Origin: Halobacillus alkaliphilus | GTDB lineage: Bacteria > Bacillota > Bacilli > Bacillales > Halobacillaceae | Length of the DNA: 60,386 bases | Reading direction: 5' to 3' | Assembly (NCBI RefSeq): GCF_900113125.1 | Contig: NZ_FOOG01000021.1 | Coordinates: 1 to 60,386 of the forward strand | In this document: in pieces, positions 52,713 through 60,386 of the stretch | How positions within the stretch are numbered: position 1 is the first letter of the stretch | Layout of the letters: each line of letters opens with the position of its first letter | The notes under the pieces: model-generated | The model's input: only the letters and a program-made list of their open reading frames with translations | What the model was told of the DNA's origin: nothing | The model's database searches: none | Translations under genes and position numbers: made by a program

Positions 52713-53626
52713 TTATAAACGTTTCAAATAGTGTTTGGGTAAAAGCGCAAAGAATTGATCTCCAAGTTCATGAATGAATCGATGATCGGCATTTTCCAAC
52801 AGGTGATTATTCTTACTCGCTGCTCCCATATAACACTCTTGAAACGGAGTCCATGTTCCCAGGTTTTCCATAATGGGTCTCGCTTTTAGAAAATTCTTTG
52901 TCCGCTATGGCTAAATGAGCTGTTTCTAAGGGATCAGGCGTTGTCATTTCTTCTGTTAGAAGATGGCAGGCAGCAATGAAAGGAAGGGCATGGTTTTTTA
53001 TAATACCAGCCCACCTTTTTAAACTATACTTTTCTGCAGTTTCAAATGCCTTTACAGCTTGTTCCATGGAAGTTTTATAGTCTGTATATAGATTGCATAG
53101 AGCCAAGTTATGATAAACCCGGCAGATTTTTTGCGGTGACAATTCTGTATTAGTAATTTTGTAAGCATACTTTCTTAGCAAAAAGCGGGTTGTTCGTTTT
53201 CCAATAATGCTGGACAGTAATTCATGATATCTGATCCTCATATAGTAAAGAGTCAGGGGCTCGTTAACGGCACTTATAGCTTCATCAATTTGCTCCAGGT
53301 ATTTATCAAGCCCCTTATATTCTTTTAAATCATAATAATAGTAGTTAATGGTAAAAAGGTGTAAGCAGTGAAGAGATGGATGGAGGAATTTTTCTTTTTG
53401 CAATGACTGTAATTGCGCTTTTGATGGTTTGCTATTCAGTCGATTTAATAGCAGCCTATATAAATAAATGAGCTGGGTGTTTACGTTATTGTTTTGAAGG
53501 ACTGAAATGTGGCTTCTAGTTTAGACTGTTTTTTAATAGGGGGATATATGTTTCATATAAAGGTAAGGTGTAGTTTAATTGTAATTGATGCAATGGACGA
53601 AGTTCAATAACCTGATAACTGACCAT
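52713..53626 (-). pseudogene. Frameshifted TPR peptide-pheromone receptor (AimR-like, RRNPP group)
   Basis: The largest intact piece (52813-53403) is 196 codons of TPR-like helices: YHNLALCNLYTDYKTSMEQA and FETAEKYSLKRWAGI. One base too many in an A run at 52890-52893 shifts the frame; reading on in the next frame gives ARPIMENLGTWTPFQECYMG then a natural C terminus ending GDQFFALLPKHYLKRL and a stop at 52713. The frame also extends upstream to 53518, before which two more frames hold fragments (from ATG 53626, MVSYQVIELRPL). The AimR-like pattern is judged by eye; the N-terminal HTH of AimR is not seen. Broken receptor or sequencing error cannot be told apart. Confidence 0.65.
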
Positions 53627-53812
53627 CGAGCCTCATCCCTTTTGCATTATCTATTTCCATTTTATTGTATTTTATTGGTAAAGTCTAGCAATCTGTCAGA
53701 TTATTTTGTAAATTAAGGGTGGGTTTCAAGTAAAGGTATCCTTTAGTTTCATGTTCTTATGAAGAAGCAATTATTTTTACATCTTTTACTAGAAATATCT
53801 GTAATGTATTAA

Positions 53813-54421
53813 TTAAAATATTAAATTTATATACCAGACATTCCATAACACTAAACTGTAAACTATTGCTTTCTCTATTGCCGAACCTGTTCTAAACGTA
53901 ATAAAAAAACGCTTATGTTTGCTTGAAAAAGGATAAACAAGAGGAATTCCTCTCTTTGTTAAATAATCAGCTGATAAATGTGAAATCACTCCAATAATCA
54001 GCCCTGATAAATAAAACCATTGTATGTTCACCCACTCTTCAATAAACCAGCTGTAGCCAATTAATATTCCAACAAATAATAAAGAATGGGTCATTTTGCG
54101 GTGGCTTCTAATCATGAGCAAAATAGGAAGCAAAAGCATAAGAAAAACTTTCAGTTCCTCCCTATATAAATCAAGATACCGTGGTACAAATAAGTAAATT
54201 ATAAAGGCAATAGTGAAAAGAGTAAGCAGCCCTCTCCAGAACTTACGTCCCAATTTTGAATTCGGCATATCGATATCGGGCAAAAGTGATCCAAATAAAA
54301 CAAAACTTAAGAAAAAAACCGCTGAAAATGGTTCATCAGCATGGGGAACGAGCTGGGGAATTAAAGTTAAAGCTCCTACTCCGAAAGTTATTCCAACGAC
54401 TTGGTGTCCTGTGGCCATCAT
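53813..54421 (-). CDS. YdjM/LexA-binding-type membrane metal-dependent hydrolase
   Basis: A 202-residue protein with about five membrane helices. GSLLPDIDMPNSKLG (about 46-60) and SHRKMTHSLLFVG (about 105-117), plus ISHLSADYLTKRGIPLVYP (about 145-163), are the conserved acidic and histidine motifs of the YdjM family (PF04307), predicted to bind metal at the membrane. Substrate unknown. AAAGGA before the start. Upstream lies repeat copy B. Confidence 0.9.
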   Translation of the reverse strand: MMATGHQVVGITFGVGALTLIPQLVPHADEPFSAVFFLSFVLFGSLLPDIDMPNSKLGRKFWRGLLTLFTIAFIIYLFVPRYLDLYREELKVFLMLLLPILLMIRSHRKMTHSLLFVGILIGYSWFIEEWVNIQWFYLSGLIIGVISHLSADYLTKRGIPLVYPFSSKHKRFFITFRTGSAIEKAIVYSLVLWNVWYINLIF

Positions 54422-54484
54422 GATGTTTCAAGTCCTTTCTATCTTTCTTACATTGACTATTAAACCAACTTGCTTTTTTACAGT

Positions 54485-55200
54485 AAAGCTCCCATTACTT
54501 GAAGACTCGATTTCGAGATAATTGGGCCCGTTACGTTAGATGGATAAGGGTTGGTGGGGAAATAACTCGTCTTGTTCCATCACCCAGACACTCGAGACAT
54601 AAGCCGCTCATCAACGGATTGAAAAACCGCAATCCTTTTGATGGTCGGCTTATGCTGATCGTGTCTTTCGGGGTGATTCCACATTTGAACACTTTCCTAT
54701 GGGGGAACGGTGAGCTTCCTCGCTCGTTTTCACTCCCGCGGGATCTCACCTAGTTCCTTCTCCCATGGGAGTCTCATCATTTCCCCACCAACCCAACATG
54801 ATTATGAAATACGGACCCTTCTAGAAGAGAAAAGTTCTCCTTCTTAATCTGTATTAAAGGCTTTAATACAGGCTATGGCGATAGTTACATCCTGAAAATA
54901 GCTGCACAATCACATGGTCTCATTACTCATGTGATGTCTTAAGTGGTTTCGAGCATCTGATTAGGCTAGGCCCGGAGGGGGACGATGAAGACTCCTGTGG
55001 GCTAAACATGATCGGTAAGATCCCGGAAGGCGAAGCCTGAGGAAGCTTACCACAAGGGATGTTCGACTAAAATCGCCACGTCCTGTGGCAACGTCGAACG
55101 ACCCTGCGTCGTGCAGGGCCGGAAAGCGAAGTCGTCCCCCGGAGGACCTTCCTCATACCCAATATCTCGAAATCGAGTCTTCCACAATCCGGCTCTTTAA
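54485..55200 (+). repeat. Dispersed palindromic repeat, copy B (long composite)
   Basis: Left module 54485-54795 repeats copy A (AAGCTCCCATTACTTGAAGA, then the long palindrome 54581-54675) and is enclosed by GGTTGGTGGGGAAAT (54550-54564) and its complement ATTTCCCCACCAACC (54779-54793). The middle has the perfect palindrome CTGTATTAAAG-G-CTTTAATACAG (54849-54871) and TCACATG/CATGTGA. The right module (about 54960-55200) has GTAAG/CTTAC and GTTCGAC/GTCGAAC hairpins, the CCCTGC/GCAGGG hairpin, and ends ATATCTCGAAATCGAGTCTT. No gene is credible inside. Confidence 0.85.
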
Positions 55201-55266
55201 TGGAATAAACCTTTAGGAAAAATCAACAATAATATTCGTTTTATAGAACATTTTAAATTATATAAA

Positions 55267-55299
55267 TAAACCCACACTCTAGTCATGTGGGTTGGTTTT
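55267..55299. terminator. Terminator between repeat B and the HesB-like gene
   Basis: AACCCAC / GTGGGTT hairpin with a long T run on the plus strand and a T-rich tail on the minus strand. Confidence 0.75.
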
Positions 55300-55304
55300 T
55301 TTGC

Positions 55305-55589
55305 CTAGCAGTCCTTTTCGGGTAAGCCGATCATCTGAAACTTAGGTCCCTCCATCGTTTGTTTCCCTTCAATGGTTAACTCTGTGGTCAAGTGTTCAAT
55401 TCGTTTATCAATCGCTACTGGAATAGCGTTTAAATGATACAATTCATCATCTGCTTCAGGCTCACCAATTGTCATTCCAATGTCAGGCTCTCCACATCCA
55501 TATCCTGCAAAGTACAAACGTAAACAGGCGGCCTCTTCTTCTTCGAGGATCTGAAGTAACAAATCTCTAGCTCCATCTGTTATTTTCAT
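55305..55589 (-). CDS. HesB/IscA-like protein (YneR type)
   Basis: A 94-residue HesB-domain protein. ACLRLYFAGYGCGEPDIGMT holds the single central cysteine region; the usual C-terminal CxC of IscA is reduced to a final cysteine, as in YneR of B. subtilis. Such proteins resemble Fe-S carriers, but YneR-type members are not proven to carry clusters. Start at ATG 55589, ten bases after AAGGAG. Confidence 0.88.
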   Translation of the reverse strand: MKITDGARDLLLQILEEEEAACLRLYFAGYGCGEPDIGMTIGEPEADDELYHLNAIPVAIDKRIEHLTTELTIEGKQTMEGPKFQMIGLPEKDC

Positions 55590-55692
55590 ATAAAGACATC
55601 TCCTTCGACTATAAAATACCACAAACGAGTCCCATATATGAATTGAAAACGCTTATAGACCATCTATAAGTTTAAGTTTGTACTTTTAACCA

Positions 55693-55730
55693 CAAAAAAA
55701 CACCTCCAGATTATTATTCTGGAGGTGTTT
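55693..55730 (-). terminator. Terminator of ohr
   Basis: AACACCTCCAG / CTGGAGGTGTT hairpin; minus strand ends in TTTTTTT. Confidence 0.92.
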
Positions 55731-55741
55731 CTATAGGGTTA

Positions 55742-56158
55742 TTATACGGCTTTAGTATTAATTTCTACATTAATGTTGCCGCTTGTTGCTTTAGAGTATG
55801 GGCATACTTTATGCGCTTCCTCAGCAAGCTCTTCCGCTTCTTCTTGAGAAACTCCTTTAACTTGCACATTCAGAACCACGCCTACTTTAAAGCCGTTATC
55901 TGATTCATCTTTTAGTAAACTTACATCAGCAGTGATTTCAGAATCGATATCTTTCTTCTTCTTGCTTGCAACCAGATTTAATGCGCCATCGTAGCAAGCG
56001 GAGTAGCCTGCAGCAAATAGCTGTTCAGGATTGGATCCTTTTTCGTCACCTTCACCAGGCATTACAAGGTTCAGGTCGATTAAACCATCATCGGATTTGA
56101 CATGGCCATTACGTCCGCCTTGCGCTGTTGCATGAGCAGTAAACATTACGTTACTCAA
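55742..56158 (-). CDS. ohr: Organic hydroperoxide resistance protein (Ohr/OsmC family)
   Basis: A 138-residue thiol peroxidase. The peroxidatic cysteine is in AAGYSACYDGALNLVA (about 50-65) and the resolving cysteine in KVCPYSKATSGN (about 117-128), the Ohr pattern. It reduces organic hydroperoxides using lipoylated or small thiols. Start is the TTG at 56158, eight bases after AAGGAG; an ATG two codons upstream is too close. No OhrR gene is next to it. Confidence 0.93.
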   Translation of the reverse strand: MSNVMFTAHATAQGGRNGHVKSDDGLIDLNLVMPGEGDEKGSNPEQLFAAGYSACYDGALNLVASKKKKDIDSEITADVSLLKDESDNGFKVGVVLNVQVKGVSQEEAEELAEEAHKVCPYSKATSGNINVEINTKAV

Positions 56159-56234
56159 TATCATCACTCCTTGATTTTGTATTATAATCATTCACAACAT
56201 AGGTTTACCTCAAATTCATGTCCTCTAAACCTCG

Positions 56235-56516
56235 CTACCGTTCTTCAATTCTAAAATCTTCTTTTAAAGAAAGCGGAGCAGTCTTGACCATCCATTGGGT
56301 AATATAAGTAAATACGGTTAAATCATCAAGTATTCCGAATAAAATTAGGAAGTCAGGAATCACATCCCATGGAAAGAGGAGATAACCAAAAAGGAACAAT
56401 AGCGAAAGCCACTTTTTTCTTGCGCTTACTTCTTTTGAACGAAAGAAACGCAGCATAAACGGTACTGATTTCCTTACATTGAAAACAAATTTAATTCTGC
56501 GCCATAATCTGAGCAT
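56235..56516 (-). CDS. DUF1232 (YkvA-like) membrane protein
   Basis: A 93-residue protein with a basic N terminus and one or two hydrophobic segments. WLSLLFLFGYLLFPWDVIPD then LFGILDDLTVF is the DUF1232 core (YLLFPWDVIPDFL). Function unknown. GGAGG six bases before the ATG. Confidence 0.88.
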   Translation of the reverse strand: MLRLWRRIKFVFNVRKSVPFMLRFFRSKEVSARKKWLSLLFLFGYLLFPWDVIPDFLILFGILDDLTVFTYITQWMVKTAPLSLKEDFRIEER

Positions 56517-56713
56517 CAGTCCCCTCCTTTCCCTTGTCTATTTTTATCCCCTGAGAGCTCCGATGTTTAGTCCTTCAGTCACAATTGCTTAATTAAAACG
56601 TATGCTTTAACATAAAAAGAAAAGTTCCTGCTCTTGGTTGTGACCGTTACATATATACTTGCTGCAACCTTTTTATAAAGAATGCCGGAAGAGATAAAGG
56701 GGAGAAATCTTTA

Positions 56714-57265
56714 ATGAAAATCCTGTTACTGAATGGTACCATAGTCGGTAAGAAAACGAGAACTTTACTCGATGAAATTGATAAATATATCCAAATGTTG
56801 CCGGAATCCCACGAAACAAAAATCATTGATTTAGAAAATTATGAATTGCAATTTGTAGATGGCCGTCCGACCGACGAATATAATGAAGACATGCAGCAGC
56901 TCATTAAAGAAGTAGAGAATGCCAACGCTTATGTTATTGCGGCTCCTATATTCCAAGGTTCGATACCGGGAACTTTAAAGAATGTGTTTGATGCTGTATC
57001 CCCGCTTGCTATGCGTTATAAACCCGTATCCATCGTAGCGAACGGCGGAACCCTGCAGCACCATCTGGTCATCGAAAACCAGCTTAAGCCGATTTTAAAC
57101 TACTTTAGATGCATGGTTACACCTAATTACGTGTACACTCACACAAACCATTTCTCCACTCAAGGTGAACTAATTGATGAAGACGTACGGAACCGACTTC
57201 AGGAAATGATTAAAGTATTTAATCAGTACATGCAGATGAGCCAAGAGATCGAATTGGATAAGTAA
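56714..57265 (+). CDS. NADPH-dependent FMN reductase family protein
   Basis: A 183-residue flavodoxin-like reductase: LLLNGTIVGKKTRTLLDEI (about 3-21, FMN phosphate loop), VIAAPIFQGSIPGTLKNVFD (about 74-93, the P-x-(Y/F)-x-G-S-x-P-G-x-LKN motif) and ANGGTLQH. Family members reduce FMN, quinones or azo dyes. GGGGAG before the ATG. Alone, closed by a bidirectional terminator. Confidence 0.9.
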   Translation: MKILLLNGTIVGKKTRTLLDEIDKYIQMLPESHETKIIDLENYELQFVDGRPTDEYNEDMQQLIKEVENANAYVIAAPIFQGSIPGTLKNVFDAVSPLAMRYKPVSIVANGGTLQHHLVIENQLKPILNYFRCMVTPNYVYTHTNHFSTQGELIDEDVRNRLQEMIKVFNQYMQMSQEIELDK

Positions 57266-57298
57266 AAGCCTTGCCACTAAAAGTGGCAAGGCTTTTAT
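57264..57298. terminator. Bidirectional terminator, FMN reductase versus transglycosylase
   Basis: AAAAGCCTTGCCAC / GTGGCAAGGCTTTT, five-base loop. Confidence 0.93.
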
Positions 57299-58002
57299 AC
57301 ATGAGATAATACTTTACTAACATAATTTTGAGTTTCCTGAAATGGTGGAACCCCTCCATATTTATCTACATTCCCCGGCCCAGCGTTATAAGCAGCCAAC
57401 GCTAAACGAGAGTTTCCATCATAACGATCTAGCATCTGTTTTAAATACTTTGTCCCGCCCATCACGTTCTCTTCAGGGTTAAATGGATCTTTGACACCTA
57501 GTCCTTCTGCAGTTGCGGGCATCAGCTGCATAAGCCCCTGTGCTCCAGCGTGGCTGACCACGTCGGCATCAAAATTGGATTCTGCCTGAACCACTGATTG
57601 AATCAACTTTTCATCTACTCCGTAATGTTGAGAAGCTTTTTTAATAATTTGATCAATACTCTGGTCTTTCATCTTAGTACTATCTATTTCTTTTGCTTGT
57701 TTTGATTCTTCTGATTGACTCATTTTATCTGCTTTACGGTTGTCATCAGATTCAGTAGTTTCTTTAGATTCTTTATTAGACTCCATATGTATCGGCTGGA
57801 CCTGAAATGTTGTAAAGCTGGTTATTCTCGCCTGTTGTTGAGAAGGACTTGTTAACGGAGGTTGCGAAAAGGTTTCTTCCAATAAATTTTGGAAGGTCAT
57901 ATCCCTATTGTTTTCATTGTTGTTCTGATTCGTATTTGAATAAAGGTTCATCATAGACATGGTCTGCATTTGAAGCAATAAATTCAAGCTGCCAAAATTC
58001 AT
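57295..58002 (-). CDS. Lytic transglycosylase (SLT domain)
   Basis: A 235-residue protein: a disordered Asn/Gln/Ser/Lys-rich first half (1-125) and a C-terminal SLT domain (about 127-232) with catalytic glutamate in [10 protein letters not shown], then [13 protein letters not shown] and [17 protein letters not shown]. It should cleave peptidoglycan glycan strands. There is no classical signal peptide, as in B. subtilis YjbJ/CwlQ, so the export route is unclear. GAGGTGG before the ATG. Confidence 0.92.
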   Translation of the reverse strand: MNFGSLNLLLQMQTMSMMNLYSNTNQNNNENNRDMTFQNLLEETFSQPPLTSPSQQQARITSFTTFQVQPIHMESNKESKETTESDDNRKADKMSQSEESKQAKEIDSTKMKDQSIDQIIKKASQHYGVDEKLIQSVVQAESNFDADVVSHAGAQGLMQLMPATAEGLGVKDPFNPEENVMGGTKYLKQMLDRYDGNSRLALAAYNAGPGNVDKYGGVPPFQETQNYVSKVLSHV

Positions 58003-58218
58003 ACTTCCACCTCATTGTACATTAGTAACTAAAGTTTACCTCATCCTCCTGCTTCCTACAATAAAATTCCTCAAAATAATACCTTTTTTTCCATTTGAAT
58101 CCAAAAGTTGAGAAAAAACACTCAGAAAAACACCATTGATTCAATGATTCTTGAAGGCTTTTTCCCAAAGCAGAAGGAAGGTTATCAATGATACAATAAT
58201 ATTATCAAAAGAGATGAC

Positions 58219-58450
58219 TAACTATTTCATTCCCTCGAAAATAGTTATTTAATAAAGATTTATGGTCTACAGAGATTTTTTCCGCTTTACTGGACTTATA
58301 TCTGTTCTCTCTTTTGTCTCTTACGTCGAATCACCCTATCTATTTTTCCCCGCCAGGAAAAATAGACCTGTAGCTTTCATGGTATGTCTCCCTTCATTTT
58401 GAAGTGCACTGCCATGCCCCTCTTTGACATACAAAGAGGGGTATTTTTTT
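58219..58450 (+). ncRNA. Candidate structured small RNA
   Basis: Gap 58003-58589 has no ORF worth listing, but the plus strand shows successive hairpins: TAACTATTT/AAATAGTTA (near 58218-58246), CTATTTTTCC/GGAAAAATAG (58339-58364), CATGG/CCATG (58379-58416), then a strong terminator CCCCTCTTT/AAAGAGGGG with seven T (58417-58450). A terminator with no gene before it on that strand suggests a small RNA. Promoter and class are unknown. Confidence 0.35.
58417..58450 (+). terminator. Orphan intrinsic terminator
   Basis: CCCCTCTTT / AAAGAGGGG with a seven-T tail. No plus-strand gene ends within a kilobase upstream except the FMN reductase, which has its own terminator. Confidence 0.85.
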
Positions 58451-58589
58451 GTCTATTTATCTCATTCTTCATTTTCATTTATGCCCAAGGTTGTCCACCA
58501 CACGCCCTTACTAAGCCACAAAAAATTTCTCCGTTCAGAAATATTGGTAATTGAAGACACATATATTGTTAGTAAAGGAGGGGTGCAAA

Positions 58590-58799
58590 ATGGTTGGATT
58601 TAAATGTGATAATTCGTTATTTGGGTACTTAGCAGCGGTAGTGGCGAGTTTCTTTTTACTCTGGCTATCTGAATTTGGGGCAGTAGCCACAAATAATTTC
58701 TTTTCAACATTGTTCTTCTATGTAGGTGCAATTGGATTGGCTTTATTCTCATTCGTAATCATATTCTTATCACTATTCAGTCTCTTCTCTAAACAATAA
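58590..58799 (+). CDS. Small two-helix membrane protein
   Basis: A 69-residue protein: short polar start (MVGFKCDNSLFGY), helix one (about 12-30), a loop with TNNFFST, and helix two (about 40-64). AAAGGAGG eight bases before the ATG at 58590 decides the start over the upstream ATG at 58551. No homologue recognised. Own terminator follows at once. Confidence 0.7.
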   Translation: MVGFKCDNSLFGYLAAVVASFFLLWLSEFGAVATNNFFSTLFFYVGAIGLALFSFVIIFLSLFSLFSKQ

Positions 58800-58814
58800 A
58801 CACTGCTAAACCAT

Positions 58815-58852
58815 AAAAAGCTGCCTCAATAAAATCTGAGACAGCTTTTTTA
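58815..58852. terminator. Bidirectional terminator, small membrane protein versus lipid kinase
   Basis: AAAAGCTGCCTCA / TGAGACAGCTTTT hairpin with T runs. Confidence 0.9.
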
Positions 58853-58854
58853 AT

Positions 58855-59736
58855 TCATTCTACGATTACATCAATATGTGATGGTTTAACATGAATAGAA
58901 ACAGGAAGTGAATCTCCTTCTTCTCCGTCTACATTGGTAACCAGATTTTCAGAAGACGTTATTTCCAAGTTCTGAGCGGTAAAATACTCCACATCACTCT
59001 GATCTTTAAGGTTTCCCCTCAAGATAGACGATACAATAGTAGCCAGACGGACAAGGTTTACATTTTTTATTACATAGCAATGTAAGAGTCCATCATTCAC
59101 TTCTGCTTGTGGTGAAAGGTTTTCTAATCCTGCTGTCGAATTCGTTAAGGCAGCGAGGAAAAGAAAAGATTCGCCTTCCCATGTTTTATCTCCATATTCA
59201 ATCTTTAAAGGATAGCCTGTGTCGCCAGCCAGAGTTTTTAAACCTTCCATAGCATAAGCTAACGGTCCAAACTTAGTTTTTTGTTCTGGACTGACTTCAT
59301 AAGTTGCTTCAGCCAGAGCCCCTACAGCTACAATATTTACAAAATAACGGTCGTTAAACCGGCCAATGTCTACTTTTTTCGATCGATCTGAGCGAAGCAC
59401 ATCCACTGCTTTTTTTGGTTCTAAAGGGATATTGAGTGCTCTGGCGAAATCATTTACAGTCCCAAGCGGTACGATGCCAAGTAACGGACGATGTGTCTGA
59501 TCCACCATTCCATTAATCGTTTCATTCAATGTGCCATCTCCGCCTAAAGAGACCACTAAGTCAAATTCATCCCTACAAGCGTTTTGACAATATTTCATGG
59601 CATCGAGTTCTTTTTCCGTTTGAGATACTTTCACTTCATATCCTTTATCCTTTAAGATTGCTTCAATTTCTTCTACATAATCTACTGCTTCTTCTTTTCC
59701 GGATGAAGGATTTACAATCAACATTGCTCTCTTCAT
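58855..59736 (-). CDS. DAGK-family lipid kinase (second copy)
   Basis: A 293-residue YegS/DgkB-like kinase: N terminus AMLIVNPSSGKEEA, nucleotide motif SLGGDGTLNETINGM (about 63-77), GIVPLGTVNDFARALNIP (about 88-105) and NVDGEEGDSLPVSIHV near the end. It differs from the gene at 29138, which has GVLPGGTCNDF. PLGTVNDFAR is the commoner form of the family. Start at ATG 59736 with AGGAGG six bases upstream. Confidence 0.92.
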   Translation of the reverse strand: MKRAMLIVNPSSGKEEAVDYVEEIEAILKDKGYEVKVSQTEKELDAMKYCQNACRDEFDLVVSLGGDGTLNETINGMVDQTHRPLLGIVPLGTVNDFARALNIPLEPKKAVDVLRSDRSKKVDIGRFNDRYFVNIVAVGALAEATYEVSPEQKTKFGPLAYAMEGLKTLAGDTGYPLKIEYGDKTWEGESFLFLAALTNSTAGLENLSPQAEVNDGLLHCYVIKNVNLVRLATIVSSILRGNLKDQSDVEYFTAQNLEITSSENLVTNVDGEEGDSLPVSIHVKPSHIDVIVE

Positions 59737-59832
59737 GTGTATCCTCCTCTCCATTCATCTGGTTTGTTTATTCCTTATATTACAGAGGAAGAAATAATGA
59801 AACATCACAAGTTTGATTGGTTAGTTTTCTTA

Positions 59833-60108
59833 CTATTTTTTCCAAACGACGTGGTATTCTGGAGTATCCTTAATCACCTCATGGGCGAATGAGCAGACAG
59901 GGTCAATTTTCAGTTTGTTTTCTCTTGCATAATTAACGGCATGATCTACTAAGTCACTTCCCAGACCGTTCTCTCTTTCAGAAGGTACAACGACGGTGCT
60001 TAATATTTTCATAGTATCTCCATGTTCTTCGAAATCAAGATGAGCATCAGGTTCCCCCTGATCACCTATATAAAATCTTCCTTGATCATTTTGAATAGCT
60101 TTACTCAT
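59833..60108 (-). CDS. Small GNAT acetyltransferase (YjdJ-like, PF14542)
   Basis: A 91-residue single-domain N-acetyltransferase-like protein: STVVVPSERENGLGSDLVDH (about 43-62) is a short acetyl-CoA loop and DPVCSFAHEVIKDTPEYHVV closes the domain, as in the N-acetyltransf_CG family. Substrate unknown. Start at ATG 60108, preceded by AAAGGAG at eleven bases; an in-frame TTG further up is weaker. Confidence 0.87.
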   Translation of the reverse strand: MSKAIQNDQGRFYIGDQGEPDAHLDFEEHGDTMKILSTVVVPSERENGLGSDLVDHAVNYARENKLKIDPVCSFAHEVIKDTPEYHVVWKK

Positions 60109-60270
60109 ATTATCTGCATCTCCTTTCAATTATCCTACAACAACCATACCCTGAATAAGGAAGAGATATTCACCTAATCCCTGTTCATTAATAAAATTAA
60201 GGCACTGCATACGAGAATCGATCCGTTAAGGTTAATTCTCAGACAAACCATAGCTTTGATTACTACAGAT

Positions 60271-60386
60271 AAGCTCCCATTACTTGAAGACTTGATTTCG
60301 AGACATTTGTGAGAATTAGGTCCTCCGGGGGACGATTTCGCTTTCCGGCCCTGCACGACGCAGGGTCGTTCGACGTTGCCACACGA
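60271..60386 (+). repeat. Dispersed palindromic repeat, copy D (cut by window end)
   Basis: Begins with the left terminus AAGCTCCCATTACTTGAAGA then CTTGATTTCGAGACA, but continues with the reverse complement of the right interior of copy B (GGTCCTCCGGGGGACGA, the CCCTGC/GCAGGG hairpin, GTCGTTCGACGTTGCCACA). It is therefore a chimera of one end and the other module. It runs off the right edge. Confidence 0.85.

Noticed and set aside
54499-54753. ORFs on both strands over 54.5-54.75 kb (and the like at 16.17-16.5 kb)
   Set aside because: They translate the palindromic repeat; the frames are not equally kept between copies A and B.
60174-60356. 60-codon minus-strand ORF
   Set aside because: It covers the start of repeat copy D and has no start signal.

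Overview
The window looks like a piece of chromosome from a low-GC Gram-positive endospore former of the family Bacillaceae, probably a moderate halophile (Halobacillus, Thalassobacillus or Pontibacillus type). Evidence: the 5' end of a Bacillus-like 16S rRNA gene; a complete rsbR-S-T-U-V-W-sigB-rsbX stress module in Bacillus subtilis order next to alr, ndoAI/ndoA, acpS, tex, cmpA and sprT; AGGAGG-type ribosome binding sites with frequent TTG and GTG starts; and two BCCT compatible-solute transporters. The genus is inferred, not proven.

Layout. 1-1853 (minus strand): a twelve-tRNA array with a strong promoter reading into a 16S gene cut by the window edge; its tRNA-Leu(GAG) carries an empty ICEBs1-type attB. 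1956-15195: sprT-like gene, the tiny cmpA, tex, the sigma-B operon with its internal sigma-B promoter, the ndoAI/ndoA toxin-antitoxin pair, alr, a LolA-like lipoprotein, the NAD(P)HX repair enzyme and acpS. 15324-25599: rhomboid protease, cshA helicase with a possible attenuator leader, EamA and DegV proteins, a Fur-boxed flavodoxin operon, an MFS permease, a carboxylesterase-like hydrolase, YppG, a glutaredoxin-like protein and an extended SDR. 25703-28303: MarR regulator, leader peptide, intrinsic terminator and ABC-F ATPase, laid out like an antibiotic-responsive attenuation system. 28471-38530: methyltransferase, lipid kinase, membrane proteins, a mepRA-like MarR/MATE operon, a YknW/YknX-like pair, a luciferase-like monooxygenase and a DUF2164 protein.

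39490-45074 holds a tightly overlapping YnjB/YnjC/YnjD-like ABC importer plus a TVP38/TMEM64 membrane protein, facing a flavoprotein of the type fused to SelD in other organisms. Downstream lie a thioredoxin, a DUF368 polyprenyl-phosphate transporter (PopT family) and an OpuD-like betaine transporter with a sigma-B-like promoter. A second BCCT gene sits at 50950-52461. Next to it is a frameshifted TPR pheromone receptor (AimR-like) followed after 21 bases by an intact secreted pro-peptide gene. The end of the window has HesB-like, Ohr, DUF1232, flavin reductase, lytic transglycosylase, small membrane protein, a second lipid kinase and a GNAT gene.

A dispersed, modular, palindromic repeat occurs at least four times (near 16.2, 34.5, 54.5 and 60.3 kb) with swapped termini and interiors and no transposase. 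Together with the peptide-receptor cassette, the ABC-F leader and the ynj-like cluster, it is the least explained part of the window.
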